Assembly: GCA_032718865.1 (NCBI GenBank)
Contig: JALUTQ010000004.1
Coordinates: 2,046,001-2,110,000, forward strand
Reading direction: 5' to 3'
Source of the DNA: Tilletia caries
Lineage: Eukaryota; Basidiomycota; Exobasidiomycetes; Tilletiales; Tilletiaceae
Length of the DNA stretch: 64,000 bases
Part shown: one piece after another, positions 1 to 11,472 of the stretch
Layout: every line of letters starts with the position of its first letter
Numbering within the stretch: position 1 is the first letter of the stretch
Made by a program: the position numbers and the translations under genes
Notes under the pieces: model-generated
Told to the model about the DNA's origin: nothing
What the model saw: only the letters and a program-made list of their open reading frames with translations
Database searches by the model: none

Positions 1-316
1 AAAGGTATGCTCATTGCGAGCTCATAGAACCTTTCAGACTGAAATTTGGATCAGGGAATGGGGCGTGGTTGGGACAAAATGATGTGTGTTAAGAAGAACA
101 GGATAGAAACAGGATTGGCATATGCGTAGGAGCGTTATGTAAAGAGTCAGATCAACGCCAGAAAGATTTCACGAGCACCAGAGTACCATATGAAGCTAGG
201 AAATGCTGTATAGGGAGTGTTAAAAAGATGTGAGCGGTGAAAAAACAAGGAAGTGTGTACTCACCGTTGATCAGCAGATTTGAGGACATCTGACGTTGCT
301 GAAGCGCAACCAAAGC
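1..316 (-). other. possible 3' exons of a minus-strand gene running off the left edge
   Basis: On the minus strand a stretch of 52 bases (316 down to 265) sits between a good acceptor (pyrimidines then TTGCAG) and a good donor (GTGAGT) and reads ALVALQQRQMSSNLLIN. Further left, after another TTTCAG acceptor, about 35 bases reach the window edge and can read ERFYELAMSIPF. These could be small exons of a gene whose remainder lies outside the window. I do not recognise the protein and the exon chain is not proven. Confidence 0.3.
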
Positions 317-1442
317 CTGCAAGGAGACGAAAGAGGGCGGGAATGGTACGTAAGTATACCATGGTGCTTTACGAGAAGTTTTTGAGAGCGTACGTACCTT
401 TTCACAGGTATGCGAGCTGAAAAGGAAACAGGCAGCAAGGGTCTGGGAGAGCCCAACGTGCTCGCAAGGGCGACAGAGGTGCTGAACGGCAGCTAGAGGA
501 GGGAAAGAAGCTTCATTTCAATATACTATACTATATAGACAAATAAGAAGAGTAAGGGATGATCAGAAAGAAGAGAGGGTGAGCAATCGAGATGGATGGG
601 ATGGAAAATGTGAGCATAACCATGCCATTCAACAGTCGCCAGTGCACAGAGAGAGGAGCTATGATCCAAATGACTTCAAAATTGACCCAGTACCTCTTCA
701 AGTATCCCTGCGATAGATTGGAGACAGTCAGCTTCGAAAAAATGGACAGGAGAAGATATTGAACGGTCAGAGTCACGGCAGAGTTGAGGAATGGGGAGAG
801 TTAGTGATCTTTGAAAGGCAGCTGACTGTCAGAATCAGCACCAATCGCGCGCAAACGGCATCCAGAGCGACTTCATAGCTACCTAAACGACTCAGGCTTT
901 GCTTTACCTTGTATGACTATGTGTGTTTTTGGATGCCATCCAGGTAAGGGCAGGGAAAGGCATGGCTGCGAGGAGTCTATATCAGCTGCTACGGAAGATG
1001 GCTGTCCGCTGTCTTGAAAAGGACAGATTCTGTCCTGTGTCCAGCCAGATCCTGGTTGGTTTTTTAATACGGTTCCTGGCCCGTTCCACGACCAAAATAC
1101 GAGCGGCTACTGCCCCCACTTTGGCAACTCCCTCTCCAACCCAACCCACTTCTACCGACAGACGCATGGATGGCAAGAGTGTGTGATGGTACATTTCAAC
1201 GAAGGAAGAGGAGCAGCACAAGTGTATCGAGCAGCTGATAAAATGGTGGGATGGGACCTTGGTATAAGTAGTTAGTGTTCGCGTTGCTTGAGGAGAACGA
1301 TATTAGGCCCTCTTTCCACTGGAAACGAATGTGAGAGGCGACCGCGTCCGCGCTCAGGGACTGTCTGTCGAAAGAGTGTCATCGGAGGCGACCCCGTGTG
1401 CCGAAAAGGGGGAGGAGGAAAAGGAGTAAGGAGCCCCACCGC
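317..1442. other. no supported gene; possible further small exons
   Basis: Several short minus-strand stretches between GT and AG signals (for example around 400 and 700) could belong to the left-edge gene, but none gives a recognisable protein. The part next to 1,442 is the 3' flank of the RhoGEF gene. I see no RNA gene or transposon end here. Confidence 0.3.
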
Positions 1443-4400
1443 TCAGAAGTCGCGATACTCCGTAGACATCACGCTCGTCACCGTTGCCGAGCTGCTGTGC
1501 GACAGATCGTGTCCAGAGCTGAAGTTGTTCCCCGAACTGCGCAGCACAGGAATCCCCTGGCGCACCTTGCGTCGGCCACCGTTCGTCACTTGCCGGCTGA
1601 GCATCTGCTGTTGCGGGTCCGACAGCACCGACATCGTAGGGCTCGACGAATGGTGGTGCTGGTAGTTGTGCCCGCAGGACATGTCCGAACGGATCTGCTC
1701 GGCCATCGCATCGATCTCCCGATCCGCCTCCGCCGCCTGTCGCACCTCTGTCAACCGGAGCGCCCACCACCTTCGCTCCTCCCGCTCCTCCTCGGCCTCG
1801 TCCAAGATACCGAAGCCAACGACGGGAATGTGATCCGCCTCGCCCGTCGGACCGCTCAGCTCTGAGAGGTTGCCGTACAGCTTGCTGTGAGTCATCCGAA
1901 GCTCCTCGCTCGCAAACGTAGCAAGATCTTGCTGCGATGGCGACTTAGGGAACGGTAACCCCGCCTGGATGAGCGACGCCAAGTTCTCTGCATCGCCTGC
2001 ACGGGCTGCCGCCATCACCAAGTCCGTCACCTGGTCAGCACGTCGCGGCCAGTCCGCATGCGCCGTCTGCGTCTGCACCCGGAACCCGCTCGACGCCATG
2101 CTCATCATACTCTCCCGTTTGGAGGAGTACATGAGTGAGTTGCGCTTCCGGGATCGCAACGACCACAGGAACGAACGCTCCAAAGCTCGGTACCACAGCA
2201 CCGAATCTTGCTCGGGACTTTTGGACGACATAAACGAAGACTCTTGGCCGGAAGCGTGGAAGCTGAGGAACAGGCTGACGGGACCGGACGCCACGTTTCG
2301 CTTGTCGAACGAGCTCGAATACGAGGAGTCGACTTTGATGGGGAGTAACTCCAATTCGAGAAGATGAGGACGTTCTACAGAAGAAGCCAAAAATCAGATC
2401 GTTGCACCAGCAGGGGCCGTGTGTACTTTTTTTGTACTCACCTGGACATCTGCCAGAGTGGTCTGTGACCTTCAAGATTCGAGCCAGACCAATACGCCCA
2501 AACAGTTCGTACTCATTGTTTAACAAGCCGCCAGCTTTCGAGCCTCTCTCCAGAGCACTGGAAGGTGGCTTGGTCTTCCGCAGCGGCTTGGCCTTTCCTT
2601 GCCCCTCGTCCTGAGTCGTCAGAACGACAAGGTCGGAGAACACAAAGGCCTGAAGGAGCGTCTCCCTATCCTTCTGCTTCTCCTTCCGCAGAAGGATGTT
2701 CGCCATCGACGACTTCCGGCCCGACGGTGCTTTAGCAGCCACGAGACGGTCGAGCTGATCCCGCGCAGGGATCGTAGGCGAAGAGGTAGTGAATGAGGCC
2801 GAACTGTCACTTCGTGTTGTCCCAGTCGACATGAAACTTCCCGGACGACCGTTCCTGACTGTTGGATCCACAGCGACGTACGCATCCCATTCGGAGCTGT
2901 CCGTCGGCATCGAGGCTCCCGAAAGAGTGCTCGAGTTTGAGTGGATAGACTCCGCCGCTGCGATGTGAGATTTTTGCATCCCGCTTGGTTTATCCCTAAT
3001 CTCCGACGGGAACGCTCGACCCGTGAGCGGGCTGTTCGGCAGCGAGAAGGACATGCCTTGTTGCGTGTCCGACAAGTTCAGAGTCAGGCCGAGTTGGATC
3101 TTCTCCTTCGGCGTCAGCTGAACACTGGTGATCTGGCCTTGTCGTAGAAGGCGCCGCTCTCGGGTGGCGAGGTGGAAACCGTCAGGCAGACCTTTGATCC
3201 GACTCTGGAGAAGCTTGAGATCCCGGTAGTCTTCCTCCCGAGCCTTGACGTCGTTCATGTCCCTGATTACCTGATCTGTCGATTGTAAGAGTGCCTGCGT
3301 CGCATAATGGTCCGGGTGCGTGCTAGGAGTCAATTCCGCCAATTGCTACAAGCAGGTTTCGTAGATGATCAGTTCCAACATTCTTTCAGAGATCAAGGAA
3401 GGGGAAGGAGAGGCTCACCTTGAAGAAAAGAGGGTACTTCATCAAACGCTGAACAGGCTTCAGTAAGAAGCTCGAAAAGGACATGGAGTTGCACTCCGGA
3501 ATCTGCATCTGCATCTTGATGAACTGCCCAAAGACAGAGTTCTCGGAGCGGATCATCTCATCGATGCTCTGCGTCACCGATTCGAAGCGGACCAGATAAG
3601 GCTGATGCGCCTCCAGCTTCAGCATGCACCGCAAGAGCTGATCGGCAATGTGGACCAAGATGGGCGATTGTTGCTGCCGGGCACGTTGTAATGTAGTGTG
3701 AATCTTGCAGTGCAGTTGGAAGATGTCTTCGAGCCAGTCGAACAGGCGCGCAGCTGAGCATGGAACACCTTTGATCCAACGACCCTCCGGCGTTCGCAGG
3801 GGAAGTGCAAAGATCTTCTGAACGCTGCAAATCGCCTGTACGAAGATTCGCTCGGTCTCGCAGAGCTCCCAAAGAACCTCCTGGCGGTGCATCTCCAACG
3901 GACCCCATCGGTCCAGCATCTCTTGAAACGCCGGCACGGACAGTTTCGCGCGCCACGAGTTGTGCGACGGCGGCTCCACCAGCAGGATCGGGGTTGCGTT
4001 CATAAAGGCCGTCAGACGCTGTCGAGCCGTGATCGATTTGGTCTTCTCGGCAACCCGGGCGGACGACATGTCGATCAAACCCAGCTTGGACAATCGTTTG
4101 CTCGCTCTCCTTGCACTGAGCACCTCGGCTTCGTTGGGCTCTTCGATGATGACGTTGTTGTGCACCCGGGCTACGTTGCTTCGACGCCGGTTTGCCTTCG
4201 CCAGTCTGAGGAGGGCCATATTCTGGGCTTCCGATTCAGCGTTTACCACGCCCAGGTCAGGAGGGGCGGCCCAAGTCTTTTGAGGAATCGGATGCATGTG
4301 GGCGAGACTTGCGATCGGCACGAGGACGAACTCATCCTCGATGCTATCTTGCGAGAAATCGGCCAGATTCGATGGAGGAAGAGGAGGAGGAGCCTCGGAA

Positions 4401-5866
4401 GTTGCGGATGCGCTTCTTCTTCTCGCGCTTTTTCTGGACGTGTGCGATTCCCGTCGAGAACCCCAGTCGCGTTCTGAGCCTTCGTCGGCACTCTCGAATT
4501 GATCGGAAGCCGCGACAGAAGCGGAGTCGGCTTTGATGTTTGCAGCATGGTTTTCGGATGCCTCTTCGTCATCCGAGTCATCCACGGCATCCAATTCTAA
4601 CACGGTCTCCTCCTCCTCCTCCTCCTCCCCCCAGGATCGTTCGTCTGACTTGTGGCCATGGCTACTAGGCGGGGTGTTGTGGCCATAGCTACTAGGCGGC
4701 GTAATGCTGTTGCTCGAAAAGATCAGACCCAGTCCCTGCTGAGGCTCGTCGAAGATGCGCTCTACAGATATCGACGTCGACGCGTCTTCCGATACGTCTT
4801 CAAGACCAGGTTTGCTCCGGGTGACGGAGGACAACGAAGGCGTGGTTGCGGGCGAGAACTTGCTGAAGCCGCCTGGCACCGGCGTGTCGAAGGTGCCCAG
4901 ATTGCTCAAGGTCTGCAGCGGTGATTCAACTTGCAGCATTGATTCGGCTTCAAGCGGTAAAAGCCTTTGCTGTGGACTTGCTTTGGGAGGCAGAGGGGAA
5001 ACTGGCCGGGCTGGACCCCACATTACAGACACCCGCTTGGACGAGCGAGGTGGACGCTGCGGTGCGGCGATCCCTGCGGCTTGCGGCTGCTCCGGTGCGA
5101 TAACCTTCGCGGCTTGTGGTTGCTCCGGTGCGGTAATCTTCGCGGCTTGCTGCCGCTGTGGCCGCTGCAGTGCGACGATCTCTGCGGCTTGCGGCTGCTG
5201 AGGAGGTGCGACAATCTCCGCGGCTTGCGACTGCTGCGGTGTGACGATTTCAGCGGCTTGCGGCGTTGCTCCTGCCATCCAGGCAGCCCTTGTCTCCCGC
5301 GTGGATCCCCCCGCACCGATCCCAGCTATGCCCGCTCTGGGCCCATCTGGCACGTTAACGCTTCTTTTCCGACTTCTCTGATTGATGGGATGCGGCCGAG
5401 ATAGGAAGGTGGGAGTGGGAGCGATGACTTGCGGCCGAGATAGGAAGCTGGGAGACACTGGTGGAGAAGAATGGTCGAAGACCTCACCGTGAGGAAAGGT
5501 CTTGGTCGAGCTGGCTCCGATGCTTACGACGGAACCTTTGCGAGACTGGACTTTGGCTCTGCCGTGGGAAGGGGCTGTCGTAAGGAAGGATAGTGTCGGC
5601 AATGGTGGTGGTGGCGATGGAGGCGCAGGAGGAGGAGAGATTGCCGCGCTCAAGCTGTACTCGGAGCTGGATGTTGAGGAGTTGGAGATGTGTCGGATGA
5701 ACTCGCGAGCCCGTGAGCGATCTGGGAGAATGAAACTGGTCGAGGGCGCGCCGATGTCCGCACCGCTGGAAACTGGAAGAGGAGGAGAAGATGCGACGCG
5801 AAGCGACGAGAATCGACGCAGACCCGTGCTGCGCGAAAAGCGCTTTTGATTCGAGCTCGGCGCCAT
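1443..5866 (-). CDS. Rho guanine-nucleotide exchange factor (DH-PH protein)
   Basis: Three exons (5866-3419, 3345-2442, 2374-1443) with GTGAGC and GTGAGT donors and TGTAG acceptors join in frame to about 1,427 residues. The first 640 residues are low complexity (Ser/Pro-rich, an acidic EEEEEE run) and include tandem copies of a unit like QAAEIVAPEQP at about residues 205-280. A Dbl-homology domain follows (about 660-870), starting QEVLWELCETERIF and carrying the conserved third helix FLLKPVQRLMKYPLFF, which the first intron cuts. A pleckstrin-homology region follows (about 880-1130, with LLQAFVFSDLVVLTT). DH-PH proteins load GTP onto Rho/Rac/Cdc42 GTPases, usually for polarity or cytokinesis; the GTPase served here cannot be told. 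No RasGAP, CNH or BAR domain is obvious. The start is the first ATG before a clean upstream region. Confidence 0.85.
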
Positions 5867-7597
5867 ACCGCTCCCGCTTTGTGGTGTATGACTGGCAAGA
5901 GAAATGGCAACGCAGCTGAAAAGGGTAAGATGGACGCTGTGTCGAAAGCCCCCCCCCCCGTCGATTCCAACTCACGATCTTGAAAGTTGCGTCCGGTCGG
6001 GTCCGAGAGCAAGAGTTGAAAGAGAAAAAGAATCGCTGAGATGATGGTGGTGGTCGAGCGTGAAGGAAGTCGACGTGGACGGAAAGGAGGGTGGATGGCG
6101 TGCAGGAGATCGGCCACGGGAAAGAATCTGAACGAACAGCGTTTGGGTCGGAGGGATGGGTGCTTGCCGTCGGCCCACCCGAACAATTACGATGTCGAAA
6201 GAAAGGGAGAGACGTCAGGAAGACGAGAGGGTGAAGGGTAGGTGGGAAGACCGAGGATGCGCACTGCGACCCGTTGGCCGTTGAGTTTGGGACTCAGCCG
6301 AGCCTGGCATGGTGCGTGGGCGCAGGCGCCACGCATACTGCCGATGCGTGGATAAGAAGGTGGTGAGGATGAGTGGGAAAAAGAAGAACCTTGTCAGATG
6401 TGTACTTTAGCCGGACTGATCTCCTTCTCTGTCAAATCCCAACCGTCGCTAGCCCAATAACATTAAACAGGAGACCCCATACTCGGACCCGCGGGCAAAG
6501 CTGTCGGTCCGCTGTGCGCAGAATGTGTGAGATGGGTTCGGATGTGGCCTCGTTCAGGGCACACCTTTCGGTCTTTGCTTTCCTGGTGGATGAACGGTGA
6601 ATTCACGATCAGCTGTGCTCGATGAATCTCTTTCGAGGATCGGTGTGAGTGGGCCAAGGCTGTAGATAAGACTGAGATCAACTGAGGTTGAAAAGCCTGT
6701 GAACTCGGGTGCTGGGCCACAGAATCGATCGCTGTGGAAAGGATGTGTATACTCTGAATAATGATCAGCTGGTCGTAGCGTAGGGTGGGATGAGTATTGC
6801 AGGTGGTTGAGAACCCGAGCGTTCGGGATGCGTGCTGAGTTGTGAGGGGAACACAAAAGGGTTAAAGGAGGTGAGCGGTGAGCGGTGTGCGGTGTGGGAG
6901 GAGCCAACAGGGGTGGGAACCGTTGAGACAGCGACGGCGGCGAGTCTGAACATTATGCGGAGAAGTGGACAGGGGTGCACGGACTTTCGTTTGTCGCTCA
7001 TCGGCCTGCCTATGCATAATGAATGAAGTATCCATGTGAAAGCAAGGAGGGCAGCGTTGTACCGTGGCAGGCGAGGTCGATCTGAACCATTCATTCAGGA
7101 GGAAGGGAGGGAGCGAGGTCGTTGGGCTATAAGTAAGAGAGGTGAGTCAGGTCCACGGCCATCTCACCCCTCATCAGGCACGAATGAGCGGCAACTGTGG
7201 TCCGTGAGACGGTCGACAGCGCATCGTCGGTCGGCCCTGTGAGGCAGCGATGTCAGGAGCCAGACAGCAGAAGCCAGGTGCTGGCATGGTCCATGCTCAT
7301 TCATGCTCACACTCTCTCTCACTCACCATTTGAGCTGGGTTGCAGGAAGGTCGAAGGAGAGCGAGAACAAAGGGAAGCAGCTGGGAGTGAGCTGTCTCGG
7401 CCGAGAGAGGGAGCGGCGGAGTTTGAAAAATGGGAAGAAACTTGTTGCCGTACATACTCGAGGTCGAGGTCGAGGTCGAGGTCGAGGTGGTCGTCGATGG
7501 CAGCGCGCTTCACTTTGCTTTGCTTTGCTTTCTTCCTGCTGCCTCACACAAACTTCCTTTCCTTCTGACAGACAGCGACAGACAGATACTGGCAGCG
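5867..7597. other. intergenic region between divergent RhoGEF and eIF3e genes
   Basis: No open frame here is convincing. It should hold the promoters of both divergent genes. Near eIF3e there is a hexamer array (7459-7488) and a run of CTTTG repeats just before the start codon. Confidence 0.5.
7459..7488 (+). repeat. GAGGTC hexamer array upstream of eIF3e
   Basis: About five copies of GAGGTC in tandem lie 110-140 bases before the eIF3e start codon, in the likely 5' leader. It is a simple repeat; a regulatory role is not shown. Confidence 0.7.
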
Positions 7598-9443
7598 ATG
7601 GCAGAATACGACCTGACGAGCACAATCGTGCCGTTCATCGACCGCCACTTGGCCGTCCCGCTCCTCTCCCACCTCGAGAGCATCGAGCTCTTCAGCCAGA
7701 GCGACATCACCAAGGCCCTCTATGAGCTCGCGCGTGGCACCCTCATGGTCGACTACACCCTGAACCTCCACGAGAAGGTCTTCCCCGGCCAGACGCCCCC
7801 AGAAAAGCTCCACAACCAGCGCGAAGAGGCCATCGCTACCAACGAGCGTCTCGGCGCAGAGGTCGAGTCCGTGCTCGAGGTCATCGAGGACCCCAATGTC
7901 GTCAGCGCACTCAAGCAGGACAAGGCACAGAACTTGAAGCTCTTGGAGGAGAACTACAAGGTGAGCCTTTCTCTCCCTCCAGCGTTCAAGCTGTTGCCCG
8001 TGATTTCTGACTGTCCTTGCGTCCGCTTCCCGATCAACAATAGCTCACAGTAGACCAAATCAACGCGCTCTACCGGTATGGTCAATTCCACTTCTCCTGC
8101 GGAAACTACGGCGAAGCGTCTTCCTACCTCTACCACTTCAGAGTCCTCTCCATCGACCCTGCCCTGACCCTATCCTCACACTGGGGCAAGCTCGCCGCAG
8201 ACACCCTGTCCGGAGAGTGGGACCGCGCCCTCGAGGAACTCAAGCTGCTCCAGGAACACATTGACCAGCGCGCGAGCAACGCGCGCGGCGACAACGAGGT
8301 TCTCCTCCAGAAGCGCACCTGGCTCCTTCACTGGAGTCTTTTCGTCTTCTTCAACCACCCACAGGGCCGCGAGCAGCTCGTCGAGCTCTTCTTCAGCCTC
8401 CCGTACCTCAACACCATCCAGACCACATGCTGGTGGTTGCTCCGCTACCTCGTCGCCGCCCTCATCATCACCCGTCGCACAACCCGCTTCTACATCATTC
8501 CCAGCGCTTCCGCAGCCATCCTCGGTCCCGGCGAGCGAGCACCATCAAGCAAGCTCACCCCGCAGGCAGCTCTGCGTGACCTGCTACGCATCATTAACAT
8601 GGAGCAATACCGTCTCAAGGCAGACCCCATCATTGACTTTGTCCGCGAGCTATACACCACCTTTGACTTCGACCGGGCACAGGAGGAGTTGCGGAAGGCG
8701 AACGACGTGGCCAACAACGACTTCTTCCTCCAGGAGCATGCCGATGTCTTCATGGAGAATGCACGCTTCATCATGAGCGAGGCATACTGCAGAATTCACC
8801 AGAAGGTTGACATCACGTGAGTGGCATCGGCGCAGTTACATAAATGCAAGTCCGACGCGGAATCACTGACCATACTCGATTCGTCTTCTGTCCTGCAGCG
8901 ATCTTTCATCAAGATTAAATATGTCCAAGGCCGAGGGCGAGAAATGGGTTGTCAACTTGATCCGGGACACTCGTGCTGATGCTAAGATCGACCTAAAAGA
9001 GGTGAGTCCTGACCTCTACTGTGCCTACCGTAGGCGTCATGATGCTGACAGTTCTTGCCCCCGCGTCCTCCCTCTCTATCTAGAACATGGTCCACATGAA
9101 CACGACTGCACCCGTCGTATACCAAAAGATCATCGAATCCACACGCGGCTTCTCCTTCCGGACCGCAGCCATGGGCCAAGCGATCGACCGCAGGGCACAT
9201 CTGCCGCAGGCCGGCAACTACGGTGCTGGCGGAGGCGGACGAGGCGGGCCCGGTGGACGAGGAGGACGAGGCGGCGGCCGGGGCGGGCGAGGTGGTGCAG
9301 CTGGTGGGAGAGGGGGCGGAGGAGACCGTGGAGCCGGTCGGGATGGACACCAGCAGCAACAACAGGCTGGTGGTGCCGAGGGCGGTGATGCGTCACAACA
9401 AACGTCTGCCAACGCCCAGCCCGCGGAGGTGGAGGCGAACTGA
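7598..9443 (+). CDS. INT6: translation initiation factor eIF3 subunit e (Int6)
   Basis: Four exons (7598-7960, 8044-8816, 8899-9001, 9084-9443) give 532 residues. The N-terminus [20 protein letters not shown] and the later [15 protein letters not shown] and [20 protein letters not shown] match the eIF3e/Int6 family, with the PCI domain in roughly residues 260-420 where subunits of the eIF3 scaffold meet. The protein helps recruit mRNA to the 40S subunit. The usual family length is about 445 residues. The excess is a C-terminal tail after RRAHLPQ, made of GGRGGRGG repeats, a QQQQQ run and an acidic end; arginine-glycine tails commonly bind RNA, but here that is inference. Intron junctions are canonical. 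The gene converges on TRAPPC5, with 458 bases between their stop codons. Confidence 0.93.
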
Positions 9444-9901
9444 AGCGAACGACTTTATAGACGAATTTCGTTAGCATCCCTCCCCCCATTTCGCATTGCT
9501 CTGATTTCCCCGACGTTTTTTACACGTCCTTCCTCCCTCCTCCGTCCTTCGTAGGACTGTCGTAGTCACCCATTGTATCATCGCCCTCGTGTTTCGATAC
9601 TGTTGCAATTGAGGTTCCCGATGGTCCATTACAGTAGACTGCGCCCGTACATTGGTCGAGGACTACATAGTTCGTTCCGCTTACACTTGCCATGCTGGCT
9701 GCCGCCAAAGTGCCTGCTAGGCCGGCCGACTTTTCGGATCTCGTCCGGTCGAGGCGGGGATTGTCGCTGTTCTTGTTTATGGGGGGAGATAAGCCTTGGA
9801 TGAAGGAAACGTTGCCGAGATGTTCGTCTGGTGGCCGGGTTGAGTGTCGATGAGCATGCAGTCGAGCATGGAAGGCGGGCGTCCTGGGCTTCCATGAGCG
9901 C
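9444..9901. other. shared 3' flank of convergent genes
   Basis: The 458 bases between the stop codons of eIF3e and the Trs31 homologue presumably hold both 3' untranslated regions. The minus-strand open frame here is not supported by any recognisable motif. Confidence 0.5.
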
Positions 9902-10713
9902 TCAGCCAAGCGCCTCCTCGCGCTCCAGGACGTCCTTGTCGAGTTTGATGAGGATGGTAGTCCGGTGTGGGTATTCGGGTGTGGGAACCGCGTGCGCTGT
10001 GACTCGTCCGGGCTATTGGTCTTGAGTGTAAGGGTAAGTCCCGCATGGTCCCAAACCGAGAAGAAAGAGGGAAAGGAGGGGTTAAGCGAACTCACGAAGC
10101 CTAAGCCGTCGAGGACTGCCTCGACCATGCCTGCGGTATATGCCTCCAAGCTGAGCTGGCTCATATCCTTAGGGATGGAGATCGAGCGCGTGAAGAGGGG
10201 CACGTTTGTCGAGATCATGTCTGGCGAGCGACGGAGAAGGAGAGAAGGAGCAAGTACCATTTAGCACACCGACCAAGAAGGCACAGAGTACACAAGACCG
10301 ACAAAGAACTCACACTCATCCGAATGTTCGGTGCTCTTCTCCAAGCTGTCGGCCGCCTTCCCAAAGGCCGTCTTCCAGAAGTTGGTATGAATCCAGAGCA
10401 GCACAGGCAGCAGCTTGGTCTCCCTCTTCGGCGCCTTTGGATTGCTGCTCGTCTGTTCCCGATGGGTCAAGAGGAGCAAGATGCGCTGTCCGACGTGGTA
10501 GCCCAAGAGACTGAGGCGCTGCTCGAGATCGGTGATGCCTGTGCTGCGCGACTGGGTGTAGGACACCATCTCCGCGAAGAGGAAGGCGAGGGCGGCGGCG
10601 GAGGACTCGGACGTGCGTGTCTTGTCGCGGGGACGTTCGAGGATGTCTGGCCCTGCGTTCGCTGGGGCGGCCGGAGCTGCGGCTGCGTTGGGTGCATGTT
10701 GGGCGGCAAGCAT
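9902..10713 (-). CDS. TRS31: TRAPP complex subunit Trs31/TRAPPC5
   Basis: Three exons (10713-10314, 10220-10096, 10012-9902) join in frame to 211 residues, the usual size. The core LAFLFAEMVSYTQSRSTGI, then LEQRLSLLGYHVGQRILLLL, the RETKLLPVLLWIHTNFWKTAFGK segment, and the ending TTILIKLDKDVLEREEALG follow the Bet3/TRAPP fold subunit TRAPPC5 (Trs31 in yeast). TRAPP complexes tether ER-derived vesicles and activate Rab1/Ypt1. The first 30 residues are an Ala/Pro-rich extension. The frame is open further upstream of the chosen ATG without another conserved segment, so a longer N-terminus is possible. Confidence 0.92.
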
Positions 10714-10994
10714 ACTGTCCTCGATCCTGCGGTGTTGAACTGCTGACTTTCGGTTCAGTCGTTGTGGACGTCGTCTGGACGCAACCTCACAAGTCAACCG
10801 TGCACGGGAATAAGCTCTCGAACAAACAGCGCAGAGCAAGAAGCAGGGGCAGCGAGAAGCGAGAAGCAAGGCGGCAAAATGGTAGATAAAGAGACAGAGA
10901 AGTCAGAATTCAGAACAGCGACGGGAAGCAAGGCGGCAAGGGCTGGCACATACTCGTATGTAAGGTGAGGCAAAAAGCAGAAGTAAAAAAAGAT
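10714..10994. other. 5' flank of TRS31 and 3' flank of the tRNA gene
   Basis: No gene seen. The bases just left of the tRNA read on the minus strand as TCTTTTTTT, a normal RNA polymerase III stop. Confidence 0.5.
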
Positions 10995-11067
10995 TAGCTC
11001 CGCCTCGTCTCGATCGAGGGACCCTTGGGTTATGAGCCCAATACTCTATCCACTGAGCTACGGAGCT
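10995..11067 (-). tRNA. tRNA-Met (CAT), elongator type
   Basis: A 73-base cloverleaf without intron. The 7-bp acceptor stem AGCTCCG/CGGAGCT is perfect. The D arm is GCTC/GAGT, the anticodon arm TTGGG-CTCATAA-CCCAA has anticodon CAT, and the T arm is CCTCG/CGAGG. The discriminator is A. The sequence lacks the features of the initiator tRNA, hence the elongator call. A polymerase III T-run follows the 3' end. Confidence 0.93.
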
Positions 11068-11380
11068 CATTAAAAAGCCTCGTGCTGCAAAAAGATATGA
11101 GCCATTGGGCAAAGCTGGCGTGGGTGAAATGAGAGCGGCAGTGCGTTCGTGCCACGTGAAAAATTTGATCATCCATCCTGACCTTCCCCATGCTGATCAC
11201 CACTGACTGCGTTGATCACCACTGCATAGCAATTAGCAGGCCAGGCCATCCGAAGCAAGAAGCTCACAAACGCGTCTTGCCCTCGTCCTCGCCTTGCCCT
11301 CGTCCTCGCCTTCGTCTTCGCCCTCGCCTGGTCCTGCGACTGCCTCGTCCCCGTCCGGCTGGCTCGACACCGCGCCTCTC
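11068..11380. other. upstream region of the GATA gene
   Basis: The reading frame of the GATA protein is open from 11,294 but has no ATG before 11,381. A short upstream exon joined by an intron cannot be excluded. Otherwise nothing is seen. Confidence 0.4.
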
Positions 11381-11440
11381 ATGCTGCCATCCGAGATCAG
11401 TTCAGCTTCCATCGCAGCAGGCGGGGCAGCAGCAGCGGAG

Positions 11441-11472
<32 letters not shown>

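Noticed and set aside
1398..2367. Plus-strand frames opposite the RhoGEF
   Set aside because: They are Arg/Pro-rich antisense shadows of conserved coding exons and have no recognisable motif.
11294..11380. Start of the GATA protein at 11,294
   Set aside because: The codon there is TTG; the first in-frame ATG is at 11,381. Non-ATG starts are not expected without evidence in a fungal nuclear gene.
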